DNA of 64,000 nucleotides from Osmia lignaria lignaria (taxonomy: Eukaryota > Arthropoda > Insecta > Hymenoptera > Megachilidae): assembly GCF_051020975.1 (NCBI RefSeq), contig NW_027478159.1:12168501-12232500 (forward strand). Reading direction: 5' to 3'. Shown here piece by piece: positions 46,949-58,849 of the stretch; the stretch's first letter is position 1, and every line of letters begins with the position of its first letter. The notes under the pieces are model-generated. The model saw nothing but the letters and a program-made list of their open reading frames with translations, was not told the DNA's origin and did no database searches. The translations under genes and the position numbers were made by a program.

Positions 46949-48880
46949 TGATCAGATGCGTAGTTCTCGAGATATATCAAGATATTTAAAAGTTCCGAAG
47001 CCGCACCAACATAATAGAGATACAGAAACACCGTGGCCCCTTTCTTTGAGATAACTCTGCACTATTGCGAGCTGTAAATGCCACTTCCAGCTTAGCTGTG
47101 CAGAAGAAGAACAACAAGAAGGAGAAATATCTCGAAATATGTCCGTCAGGCCCCTGCCCTTGAGATATATCTGCAAATATCTGGGAAACGAAGCGAGCTA
47201 TGGCAAAATGTTGAGAGACCTTTTTTGTAGAGAATTATGTTTCCTACAATTTATGTTCTATGATATTTTTTGATCAGAAGCGTAGTTTTCGAGATATATC
47301 GAGATATTTAAAAGTTCCGAAGCCGCACCAACATAATAGAGATACAGAAACACCGTGGCCCCTTTCTTTGAGATAACTCTGCACTATTGCGAGCTGCAAA
47401 TGCCACTTCCAGCTTAGCTGTGCAGAAGAAGAACAACAAGAAGAAGAAATATCTCGAAATATGTCCGACAGGCCCCTTCCCTTGAGATAAATCTGCAAAT
47501 ATCTCGGAAACGAAGCGAGCTATGGCGAAATGTTAAGAGACCTTTTTTGTAGAGAATTAAGTTTCCTACTTTTTATCTTCTATGATATTTTTTGATCAGA
47601 TGCGTAGTTCTCGAGATATATCAAGATATTTAAAAGTTCCGAAGCCGCACCAACATAATACAGATACAGAAACACCGTGGCCCCTTTCTTTGAGATAACT
47701 CTGCAATAGTGCGAGCCGCAAATGCCACTTCCAGCTTAGCTGTGCAGAAGAAGAACAACAAGAAGAAGAAATATCTCGAAATATGTCCGTCAGGCCCCTT
47801 CCCTTGAGATAAATCTGCAAATATCTCGGAAACGAAGCGAGCTATGGCAAAATGTTAAGAGACCTTTTTTGTAGAGAATTAAGTTTCCTACTTTTTATGT
47901 TCTATGATATTTTTTGATCAGATGCGTAGTTCTCGAGATATATCAAGATATTTAAAAGTTCCGAAGCCGCACCAACATAATAGAGATACAGAAACACCGT
48001 GGCCCCTTTCTTTGAGATAACTCTGCACTAGTGCGAGCCGCAAATGCCACTTCCAGCTTAGCTGTGCAGAAGAAGAACAACAAGAAGAAGAAATATCTCG
48101 AAATATGTCCGTCAGGCCCCTTCCCTTGAGATAAATCTGCAAATATCCCGGAAACGAAGCGAGCTATGGCAAAATGTTAAGAGACCTTTTTTGTGGAGAA
48201 TTAAGTTTCCTACTTTTTATGTTCTATGATATTTTTTGATCAGATGCGCAGTTATCGAGATATATCAAGATATTTAAAAGTTCCGAAGCCGCACCAACAT
48301 AATAGAGATACAGAAACACCGTGGCCCCTTTCTTTGAGATAACTGTGCACTAGTGCGAGCCGCAAATGCCACTTCCAGCTTAGCTGTGCAGAAGAAGAAC
48401 AACAAGAAGAAGAAATATCTCGAAATATGTCCGTCAGGCCCCTTCCCTTGAGATAAATCTGCAAATATCTCGGAAACGAAGCGAGCTATGGCAAAATGTT
48501 AAGAGACCTTTTTTGTAGAGAATTATGTTTCCTACTTTTTATGTTTTATGATATTTTTTGATCAGACGCGTAGTTCTCGAGATATATCAAGATATTTAAA
48601 AGTTCCGAAGCCGCACCAACATAATAGAGATACAGAAACACCGTGGCCCCTTTCTTTGAGATAACTCTGCACTATTGCGAGCTGTAAATGCCACTTCCAG
48701 CTTAGCTGTGCAGAAGAAGAACAACAAGAAGAAGAAATATCTCGAAATATGTCCGTCAGGCCCCTGCCCTTGAGATATATCTGCAAATATCTCGGAAACG
48801 AAGCGAGCTATGGCAAAATGTTGAGAGACCTTTTTTGTAGAGAATTATGTTTCCTACAATTTATGTTCTATGATATTTTT
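46627..48880 (+). repeat. Alpha-eta higher-order repeat, unit 1 (7 monomers, 2254 bp)
   Basis: Seven monomers in fixed order: alpha (46627; TTTGATATAAC, GAAAAAGAAG, GGCCCGTTCC), beta (46949; AAGAAGGAGAAAT, CCCCTGCCC), gamma (47271; type B head, GTCCGACAGG), delta (47593; AATACAGATAC, CTGCAATAG), epsilon (47915), zeta (48237; GCGCAGTTATCG, ACTGTGCAC), eta (48559; GACGCG head). The alpha monomer here is a chimera with a zeta-type head. Confidence 0.9.
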
Positions 48881-50490
48881 TGATCAGAAGCGTAGTTTTC
48901 GAGATATATCGAGATATTTAAAAGTTCCGAAGCCGCACCAACATAATAGAGATACAGAAACACCGTGGCCCCTTTCTTTGATATAACTCTGCACTATTGC
49001 GAGCTGCAAATGCCACTTCCAGCTTAGCTGTGCAGAGGAAGAACAACAAGAAAAAGAAGTATCTCGAAATATGTCCGTCAGGCCCGTTCCTTTGAGCTGA
49101 ATCTGCAAATATCTCGGAAACGAAGCGAGCTATGGCAAAATGTTAAGAGACGTTTTTTGTAGAGAATTATGTTTCCTACTTTTTATGTTCTATGATATTT
49201 TTTGATCAGATGCGTAGTTCTCGAGATATATCAAGATATTTAAAAGTTCCGAAGCCGCACCAACATAATAGAGATACAGAAACACCGTGGCCCCTTTCTT
49301 TGAGATAACTCTGCACTATTGCGAGCTGTAAATGCCACTTCCAGCTTAGCTGTGCAGAAGAAGAACAACAAGAAGGAGAAATATCTCGAAATATGTCCGT
49401 CAGGCCCCTGCCCTTGAGATATATCTGCAAATATCTCGGAAACGAAGCGAGCTATGGCAAAATGTTGAGAGACCTTTTTTGTAGAGAATTATGTTTCCTA
49501 CAATTTATGTTCTATGATATTTTTTGATCAGAAGCGTAGTTTTCGAGATATATCGAGATATTTAAAAGTTCCGAAGCCGCACCAACATAATAGAGATACA
49601 GAAACACCGTGGCCCCTTTCTTTGAGATAACTCTGCACTATTGCGAGCTGCAAATGCCACTTCCAGCTTAGCTGTGCAGAAGAAGAACAACAAGAAGAAG
49701 AAATATCTCGAAATATGTCCGACAGGCCCCTTCCCTTGAGATAAATCTGCAAATATCTCGGAAACGAAGCGAGCTATGGCGAAATGTTAAGAGACCTTTT
49801 TTGTAGAGAATTAAGTTTCCTACTTTTTATCTTCTATGATATTTTTTGATCAGATGCGTAGTTCTCGAGATATATCAAGATATTTAAAAGTTCCGAAGCC
49901 GCACCAACATAATACAGATACAGAAACACCGTGGCCCCTTTCTTTGAGATAACTCTGCAATAGTGCGAGCCGCAAATGCCACTTCCAGCTTAGCTGTGCA
50001 GAAGAAGAACAACAAGAAGAAGAAATATCTCGAAATATGTCCGTCAGGCCCCTTCCCTTGAGATAAATCTGCAAATATCTCGGAAACGAAGCGAGCTATG
50101 GCAAAATGTTAAGAGACCTTTTTTGTAGAGAATTAAGTTTCCTACTTTTTATGTTCTATGATATTTTTTGATCAGATGCGTAGTTCTCGAGATATATCAA
50201 GATATTTAAAAGTTCCGAAGCCGCACCAACATAATAGAGATACAGAAACACCGTGGCCCCTTTCTTTGAGATAACTCTGCACTAGTGCGAGCCGCAAATG
50301 CCACTTCCAGCTTAGCTGTGCAGAAGAAGAACAACAAGAAGAAGAAATATCTCGAAATATGTCCGTCAGGCCCCTTCCCTTGAGATAAATCTGCAAATAT
50401 CTCGGAAACGAAGCGAGCTATGGCAAAATGTTAAGAGACCTTTTTTGTAGAGAATTAAGTTTCCTACTTTTTATGTTCTATGATATTTTT
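48881..50490 (+). repeat. Alpha-eta higher-order repeat, unit 2 (5-monomer derivative, 1610 bp)
   Basis: Contains alpha, beta, gamma, delta and epsilon (48881, 49203, 49525, 49847, 50169) but lacks zeta and eta, a loss of exactly two monomers (644 bp) relative to the neighbouring units. Confidence 0.9.
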
Positions 50491-50812
50491 TGATCAGATG
50501 CGTAGTTCTCGAGATATATCAAGATATTTAAAAGTTCCGAAGCCGCACCAACATAATAGAGATACAGAAACACCGTGGCCCCTTTCTTTGATATAACTCT
50601 GCACTATTGCGAGCTGCAAATGCCACTTCCAGCTTAGCTGTGCAGAGGAAGAACAACAAGAAAAAGAAGTATCTCGAAATATGTCCGTCAGGCCCGTTCC
50701 TTTGAGCTGAATCTGCAAATATCTCGGAAACGAAGCGAGCTATGGCAAAATGTTAAGAGACGTTTTTTGTAGAGAATTATGTTTCCTACTTTTTATGTTC
50801 TATGATATTTTT
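50491..50812 (+). repeat. Chimeric A-head/alpha monomer
   Basis: The head is type A (GTTCTCGAG, TATATCAAG) where other alpha copies (48881, 52745) have type B (GTTTTCGAG, TATATCGAG); the alpha body starts by TTTGATATAAC. The switch lies between 50521 and 50592, at the place where zeta and eta are missing. Confidence 0.8.
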
Positions 50813-52744
50813 TGATCAGATGCGTAGTTCTCGAGATATATCAAGATATTTAAAAGTTCCGAAGCCGCACCAACATAATAGAGATACAGAAACACCGTGG
50901 CCCCTTTCTTTGAGATAACTCTGCACTATTGCGAGCTGTAAATGCCACTTCCAGCTTAGCTGTGCAGAAGAAGAACAACAAGAAGGAGAAATATCTCGAA
51001 ATATGTCCGTCAGGCCCCTGCCCTTGAGATATATCTGCAAATATCTGGGAAACGAAGCGAGCTATGGCAAAATGTTGAGAGACCTTTTTTGTAGAGAATT
51101 ATGTTTCCTACAATTTATGTTCTATGATATTTTTTGATCAGAAGCGTAGTTTTCGAGATATATCGAGATATTTAAAAGTTCCGAAGCCGCACCAACATAA
51201 TAGAGATACAGAAACACCGTGGCCCCTTTCTTTGAGATAACTCTGCACTATTGCGAGCTGCAAATGCCACTTCCAGCTTAGCTGTGCAGAAGAAGAACAA
51301 CAAGAAGAAGAAATATCTCGAAATATGTCCGACAGGCCCCTTCCCTTGAGATAAATCTGCAAATATCTCGGAAACGAAGCGAGCTATGGCGAAATGTTAA
51401 GAGACCTTTTTTGTAGAGAATTAAGTTTCCTACTTTTTATCTTCTATGATATTTTTTGATCAGATGCGTAGTTCTCGAGATATATCAAGATATTTAAAAG
51501 TTCCGAAGCCGCACCAACATAATACAGATACAGAAACACCGTGGCCCCTTTCTTTGAGATAACTCTGCAATAGTGCGAGCCGCAAATGCCACTTCCAGCT
51601 TAGCTGTGCAGAAGAAGAACAACAAGAAGAAGAAATATCTCGAAATATGTCCGTCAGGCCCCTTCCCTTGAGATAAATCTGCAAATATCTCGGAAACGAA
51701 GCGAGCTATGGCAAAATGTTAAGAGACCTTTTTTGTAGAGAATTAAGTTTCCTACTTTTTATGTTCTATGATATTTTTTGATCAGATGCGTAGTTCTCGA
51801 GATATATCAAGATATTTAAAAGTTCCGAAGCCGCACCAACATAATAGAGATACAGAAACACCGTGGCCCCTTTCTTTGAGATAACTCTGCACTAGTGCGA
51901 GCCGCAAATGCCACTTCCAGCTTAGCTGTGCAGAAGAAGAACAACAAGAAGAAGAAATATCTCGAAATATGTCCGTCAGGCCCCTTCCCTTGAGATAAAT
52001 CTGCAAATATCCCGGAAACGAAGCGAGCTATGGCAAAATGTTAAGAGACCTTTTTTGTGGAGAATTAAGTTTCCTACTTTTTATGTTCTATGATATTTTT
52101 TGATCAGATGCGCAGTTATCGAGATATATCAAGATATTTAAAAGTTCCGAAGCCGCACCAACATAATAGAGATACAGAAACACCGTGGCCCCTTTCTTTG
52201 AGATAACTGTGCACTAGTGCGAGCCGCAAATGCCACTTCCAGCTTAGCTGTGCAGAAGAAGAACAACAAGAAGAAGAAATATCTCGAAATATGTCCGTCA
52301 GGCCCCTTCCCTTGAGATAAATCTGCAAATATCTCGGAAACGAAGCGAGCTATGGCAAAATGTTAAGAGACCTTTTTTGTAGAGAATTATGTTTCCTACT
52401 TTTTATGTTTTATGATATTTTTTGATCAGACGCGTAGTTCTCGAGATATATCAAGATATTTAAAAGTTCCGAAGCCGCACCAACATAATAGAGATACAGA
52501 AACACCGTGGCCCCTTTCTTTGAGATAACTCTGCACTATTGCGAGCTGTAAATGCCACTTCCAGCTTAGCTGTGCAGAAGAAGAACAACAAGAAGAAGAA
52601 ATATCTCGAAATATGTCCGTCAGGCCCCTGCCCTTGAGATATATCTGCAAATATCTCGGAAACGAAGCGAGCTATGGCAAAATGTTGAGAGACCTTTTTT
52701 GTAGAGAATTATGTTTCCTACAATTTATGTTCTATGATATTTTT
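50491..52744 (+). repeat. Alpha-eta higher-order repeat, unit 3 (7 monomers)
   Basis: Full order alpha to eta (50491, 50813, 51135, 51457, 51779, 52101, 52423). The alpha monomer has a type A head rather than its usual type B head, marking the junction left by the loss of zeta and eta from the preceding unit. The rare AATATCCCGG change at 52010 matches unit 1 at 48146. Confidence 0.9.
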
Positions 52745-54998
52745 TGATCAGAAGCGTAGTTTTCGAGATATATCGAGATATTTAAAAGTTCCGAAGCCGC
52801 ACCAACATAATAGAGATACAGAAACACCGTGGCCCCTTTCTTTGATATAACTCTGCACTATTGCGAGCTGCAAATGCCACTTCCAGCTTAGCTGTGCAGA
52901 GGAAGAACAACAAGAAAAAGAAGTATCTCGAAATATGTCCGTCAGGCCCGTTCCTTTGAGCTGAATCTGCAAATATCTCGGAAACGAAGCGAGCTATGGC
53001 AAAATGTTAAGAGACGTTTTTTGTAGAGAATTATGTTTCCTACTTTTTATGTTCTATGATATTTTTTGATCAGATGCGTAGTTCTCGAGATATATCAAGA
53101 TATTTAAAAGTTCCGAAGCCGCACCAACATAATAGAGATACAGAAACACCGTGGCCCCTTTCTTTGAGATAACTCTGCACTATTGCGAGCTGTAAATGCC
53201 ACTTCCAGCTTAGCTGTGCAGAAGAAGAACAACAAGAAGGAGAAATATCTCGAAATATGTCCGTCAGGCCCCTGCCCTTGAGATATATCTGCAAATATCT
53301 CGGAAACGAAGCGAGCTATGGCAAAATGTTGAGAGACCTTTTTTGTAGAGAATTATGTTTCCTACAATTTATGTTCTATGATATTTTTTGATCAGAAGCG
53401 TAGTTTTCGAGATATATCGAGATATTTAAAAGTTCCGAAGCCGCACCAACATAATAGAGATACAGAAACACCGTGGCCCCTTTCTTTGAGATAACTCTGC
53501 ACTATTGCGAGCTGCAAATGCCACTTCCAGCTTAGCTGTGCAGAAGAAGAACAACAAGAAGAAGAAATATCTCGAAATATGTCCGACAGGCCCCTTCCCT
53601 TGAGATAAATCTGCAAATATCTCGGAAACGAAGCGAGCTATGGCGAAATGTTAAGAGACCTTTTTTGTAGAGAATTAAGTTTCCTACTTTTTATCTTCTA
53701 TGATATTTTTTGATCAGATGCGTAGTTCTCGAGATATATCAAGATATTTAAAAGTTCCGAAGCCGCACCAACATAATAGAGATACAGAAACACCGTGGCC
53801 CCTTTCTTTGAGATAACTCTGCACTAGTGCGAGCCGCAAATGCCACTTCCAGCTTAGCTGTGCAGAAGAAGAACAACAAGAAGGAGAAATATCTCGAAAT
53901 ATGTCCGTCAGGCCCCTTCCCTTGAGATAAATCTGCAAATATCTCGGAAACGAAGCGAGCTATGGCAAAATGTTAAGAGACCTTTTTTGTAGAGAATTAA
54001 GTTTCCTACTTTTTATGTTCTATGATATTTTTTGATCAGATGCGTAGTTCTCGAGATATATCAAGATATTTAAAAGTTCCGAAGCCGCACCAACATAATA
54101 GAGATACAGAAACACCGTGGCCCCTTTCTTTGAGATAACTCTGCACTAGTGCGAGCCGCAAATGCCACTTCCAGCTTAGCTGTGCAGAAGAATAACAACA
54201 AGAAGAAGAAATATCTCGAAATATGTCCGTCAGGCCCCTTCCTTTGAGATAAATCTGCAAATATCTCGGAAACGAAGCGAGCTATGGCAAAATGTTAAGA
54301 GACCTTTTTTGTAGAGAATTAAGTTTCCTACTTTTTATGTTCTATGATATTTTTTGATCAGATGCGCAGTTATCGAGATATATCAAGATATTTAAAAGTT
54401 CCGAAGCCGCACCAACATAATAGAGATACAGAAACACCGTGGCCCCTTTCTTTGAGATAACTGTGCACTAGTGCGAGCCGCAAATGCCACTTCCAGCTTA
54501 GCTGTGCAGAAGAAGAACAACAAGAAGAAGAAATATCTCGAAATATGTCCGTCAGGCCCCTTCCCTTGAGATAAATCTGCAAATATCTCGGAAACGAAGC
54601 GAGCTATGGCAAAATGTTAAGAGACCTTTTTTGTAGAGAATTATGTTTCCTACTTTTTATGTTCTATGATATTTTTTGATCAGACGCGTAGTTCTCGAGA
54701 TATATCAAGATATTTAAAAGTTCCGAAGCCGCACCAACATAATAGAGATACAGAAACACCGTGGCCCCTTTCTTTGAGATAACTCTGCACTATTGCGAGC
54801 TGTAAATGCCACTTCCAGCTTAGCTGTGCAGAAGAAGAACAACAAGAAGAAGAAATATCTCGAAATATGTCCGTCAGGCCCCTGCCCTTGAGATATATCT
54901 GCAAATATCTCGGAAACGAAGCGAGCTATGGCAAAATGTTGAGAGACCTTTTTTGTAGAGAATTATGTTTCCTACAATTTATGTTCTATGATATTTTT
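52745..54998 (+). repeat. Alpha-eta higher-order repeat, unit 4 (7 monomers, variant)
   Basis: Order alpha to eta again (52745, 53067, 53389, 53711, 54033, 54355, 54677), but the delta position (53711) has CTGCACTAG and AAGAAGGAG instead of delta's AATACAG and CTGCAATAG, and epsilon has GAATAACAACAAG. Confidence 0.9.
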
Positions 54999-56465
54999 TG
55001 ATCAGAAGCGTAGTTTTCGAGATATATCGAGATATTTAAAAGTTCCGAAGCCGCACCAACATAATAGAGATACAGAAACACCGTGGCCTCTTTCTTTGAG
55101 ATAACTCTGCACTATTGCGAGCTGCAAATGCCACTTCCAGCTTAGCTGTGCAGAGGAAGAACAACAAGAAAAAGAAGTATCTCGAAATATGTCCGTCAGG
55201 CCCGTTCCTTTGAGCTGAATCTGCAAATATCTCGGAAACGAAGCGAGCTATGGCAAAATGTTAAGAGACGTTCTTTGTAGAGAATTATGTTTCCTACAAT
55301 TTATGTTCTATGATATTTTTTGATCAGAAGCGTAGTTTTCGAGATATATCGAGATATTTAAAAGTTCCGAAGCCGCACCAACATAATAGAGATACAGAAA
55401 CACCGTGGCCCCTTTCTTTGAGATAACTCTGCACTAGTGCGAGCCGCAAATGCCACTTCCAGCTTAGCTGTGCAGAAGAAGAACAACAAGAAGAAGAAAT
55501 ATCTCGAAATATGTCCGACAGGCCCCTTCCCTTGAGATAAATCTGCCAATATCTCGGAAACGAAGCGAGCTATGGCGAAATGTTAAGAGACCTTTTTTGT
55601 AGAGAATTAAGTTTCCTACTTTTTATCTTCTATGATATTTTTTGATCAGATGCGTAGTTCTCGAGATATATCAAGATATTTAAAAGTTCCGAAGCCGCAC
55701 CAACATAATACAGATACAGAAACACCGTGGCCCCTTTCTTTGAGATAACTCTGCAATAGTGCGAGCCGCAAATGCCACTTCCAGCTTAGCTGTGCAGAAG
55801 AAGAACAACAAGAAGAAGAAATATCTCGAAATATGTCCGTCAGGCCCCTTCCCTTGAGATAAATCTGCAAATATCTCGGAAACGAAGCGAGCTATGGCAA
55901 AATGTTAAGAGACCTTTTTTGTAGAGAATTAAGTTTCCTACTTTTTATGTTCTATGATATTTTTTGATCAGATGCGTAGTTCTCGAGATATATCAAGATA
56001 TTTAAAAGTTCCGAAGCCGCACCAACATAATAGAGATACAGAAACACCGTGGCCCCTTTCTTTGAGATAACTCTGCAATAGTGCGAGCCGCAAATGCCAC
56101 TTCCAGCTTAGCAGTGCAGAAGAAGAACAACAAGAAGAAGAAATATCTCGAAATATGTCCGTCAGGCCCCTTCCCTTGAGATAAATCTGCAAATATCTCG
56201 GAAACAAAGCGAGCTATGGCAAAATGTTAAGAGACCTTTTTTGTAGAGAATTAAGTTTCCTACTTTTTATGTTCTATGATATTTTTTGATCAGATGCGTA
56301 GTTCTCGAGATATATCAAGATATTTAAAAGTTCCGAAGCCGCACCAACATAATAGAGATACAGAAACACCGTGGCCCCTTTCTTTGAGATAACTCTGCAC
56401 TAGTGCGAGCCGCAAATGCCACTTCCAGCTTAGCTGTGCAGAAGAAGAACAACAAGAAGAAGAAG
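54999..56465 (+). repeat. Alpha-, gamma-, delta- and epsilon-like monomers after the ordered repeat
   Basis: Monomers at 54999 (alpha-like without TTTGATATAAC; GTGGCCTCTTTC), 55321 (gamma-like, CTGCCAATATC), 55643 (delta), 55965 (TTAGCAGTGC) and 56287 (GAAGTATC). Beta is missing, so the higher-order pattern decays here. Confidence 0.8.
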
Positions 56466-56608
56466 TATCTCGAAATATGTCCGTCAGGCCCCTTCCCTTG
56501 AGATATATCTGCAAATATCTCGGAAACGAAGCGAGCTATGGCAAAATGTTAAGAGACCTTTTTTGTAGAGAATTAAGTTTGCTACTTTTTATGTTCTATG
56601 ATATTTTT

Positions 56609-56929
56609 TGATCAGATGCGCAGTTATCGAGATATATCAAGATATTTAAAAGTTCCGAAGCCGCACCAACATAATAGAGATACAGAAACACCGTGGCCCC
56701 TTTCTTTGAATAACTGTGCACTAGTGCGAGCCGCAAATGCCACTTCCAGCTTAGCTGTGCAGAAGAAGAACAACAAGAAGAAGAAATATCTCGAAATATG
56801 TCCGTCAGGCCCCTTCCCTTGAGACAAATCTGCAAATATCTCGGAAACGAAGCGAGCTATGGCAAAATGTTAAGAGACCTTTTTTGTAGAGAATTATGTT
56901 TCCTACTTTTTATGTTCTATGATATTTTT
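56609..56929 (+). repeat. 321-bp monomer (CTTTGAATAAC deletion)
   Basis: CTTTGAGATAAC minus G and GA-type shift gives CTTTGAATAACTG, a net one-base loss in the conserved GAGATAAC motif. It is zeta-like (GCGCAGTTATCG). The frame shift opens a plus-strand ATG frame of 74 codons at 56598-56822, which I do not regard as a gene. Confidence 0.9.
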
Positions 56930-57251
56930 TGATCAGACGCGTAGTTCTCGAGATATATCAAGATATTTAAAAGTTCCGAAGCCGCACCAACATAATAGAG
57001 ACACAGAAACACCGTGGCCCCTTTCTTTGAGATAACTCTGCAATAGTGCGAGCCGCAAATGCCACTTCCAGCTTAGCTGTGCAGAAGAAGAACAACAAGA
57101 AGAAGAAATATCTCGAAATATGTCCGTTAGGCCCCTTCCCTTGAGATAAATCTGCAAATATCTCGGAAACGAAGCGAGCTATGGCAAAATGTTGAGAGAC
57201 CTTTTTTGTAGAGAATTAAGTTTCCTACTTTTTATGTTCTACGATATTTTT

Positions 57252-58539
57252 TGATCAGATGCGTAGTTCTCGAGATATATCAAGATATTTAAAAGTTCCG
57301 AAGCCGCACCAACATAATAGAGATACAGAAACACCGTGGCCCCTTTCTTTGAGATAACTCTGCACTATTGCGAGCTGCAAATGCCACTTCCAGCTTAGCT
57401 GTGCAGAGGAAGAACAACAAGAAAAAGAAATATCTCGAAATATGTCCGTCAGGCCCGTTCCTTTGAGCTGAATCTGCAAATATCTCGGAAACGAAGCGAG
57501 CTATGGCAAAATGTTGAGAGACGTTTTTTGTAGAGAATTATGTTTCCTACAATTTATGTTCTATGATATTTTTCGATCAGAAGCGTAGTTTTCGAGATAT
57601 ATCGAGATATTTAAAAGTTCCGAAGCCGCACCAACATAATAGAGATACAGAAACACCGTGGCCCCTTTCTTTGAGATAACTCTGCACTAGTGCGAGCCGC
57701 AAATGCCACTTCCAGCTTAGCTGTGCAGAAGAAGAACAACAAGAAGAAGAAATATCTCGAAATATGTCCGACAGGCCCCTTCCCTTGAGATAAATCTGCA
57801 AATATCTCGGAAACGAAGCGAGCTATGGCGAAATGTTAAGAGACCTTTTTTGTAGTGAATTAAGTTTCCTACTTTTTATCTTCTATGATATTTTTTGATC
57901 AGATGCGTAGTTCTCGAGATATATCAAGATATTTAAAAGTGCCGAAGCCGCACCAACATAATAGAGATACAGAAACACCGTGGCCCCTTTCTTTGAGATA
58001 ACTCTGCACTATTGCGAGCTGCAAATGCCACTTCCAGCTTAGCTGTGCAGAGGAAGAACAACAAGAAAAAGAAATATCTCGAAATATGTCCGTCAGGCCC
58101 GTTCCTTTGAGCTGAATCTGCAAATATCTCGGAAACGAAGCGAGCTATGGCAAAATGTTGAGAGACGTTTTTTGTAGAGAATTATGTTTCCTACAATTTA
58201 TGTTCTATGATATTTTTCGATCAGAAGCGTAGTTTTCGAGATATATCGAGATATTTAAAAGTTCCGAAGCCGCACCAACATAATAGAGATACAGAAACAC
58301 CGTGGCCCCTTTCTTTGAGATAACTCTGCACTAGTGCGAGCCGCAAATGCCACTTCCAGCTTAGCTGTGCAGAAGAAGAACAACAAGAAGAAGAAATATC
58401 TCGAAATATGTCCGACAGGCCCCTTCCCTTGAGATAAATCTGCAAATATCTCGGAAACGAAGCGAGCTATGGCGAAATCTTAAGAGACCTTTTTTGTAGT
58501 GAATTAAGTTTCCTACTTTTTATCTTCTATGATATTTTT
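57252..58539 (+). repeat. Tandem A/B dimer (644-bp period), two copies
   Basis: 57252-57895 and 57896-58539 are two copies of a pair made of an alpha-like monomer (GAAAAAGAAAT, GGCCCGTTCC, GAGACGTTTT) and a type B gamma-like monomer (TTTTTCGATCAGAAG, GTCCGACAGG, GTAGTGAATT). It is repeated at 62403-63690. Confidence 0.85.
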
Positions 58540-58849
58540 TGATCAGATGCGTAGTTCTCGAGATATATCAAGATATTTAAAAGTGCCGAAGCCGCACCAA
58601 CATAATACAGATACAGAAACACCGTGGCCCCTTTCTTTGAGATAACTCTGCACTAGTGCGAGCCGCAAATGCCACTTCCAGCTTAGCTGTGCAGAAGAAG
58701 TACAACAAGAAGAAGAAATATCTCGAAATATGTCCGTCAGGCCCCTTCCCTTGAGATAAATCTGCAAATATCTCGGAAACGAAGCGAGCTATGGCAAAAT
58801 GATAAGAGACCTTTTTTGTAGAGAATTAAGTTTCCTACTTTTTATGTTC

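Larger units (their letters stand above)
56466..58849 (+). repeat. Large duplication, copy 1 (at least 2384 bp; offset 5151 bp)
   Basis: Matches 61617-64000 and would continue past the window edge. Shared marks are AGTTTGCTAC, CTTTGAATAACTG, GAGACAAATC, AGAGACACAG, TTTTTCGATCAG, GTAGTGAATT and AAAGTGCCGAAGC. Noted differences: CCTTGAG/CCTCGAG, AAATCTTAAG/AAATGTTAAG and ATGATAAG/ATGTTAAG. Confidence 0.9.

Noticed and set aside
56598..56822. Plus-strand ATG frame of 74 codons (also 61749-61973)
   Set aside because: Produced by the one-base deletion CTTTGAATAAC, which joins two frames. Only two duplicated copies exist and nothing supports expression.
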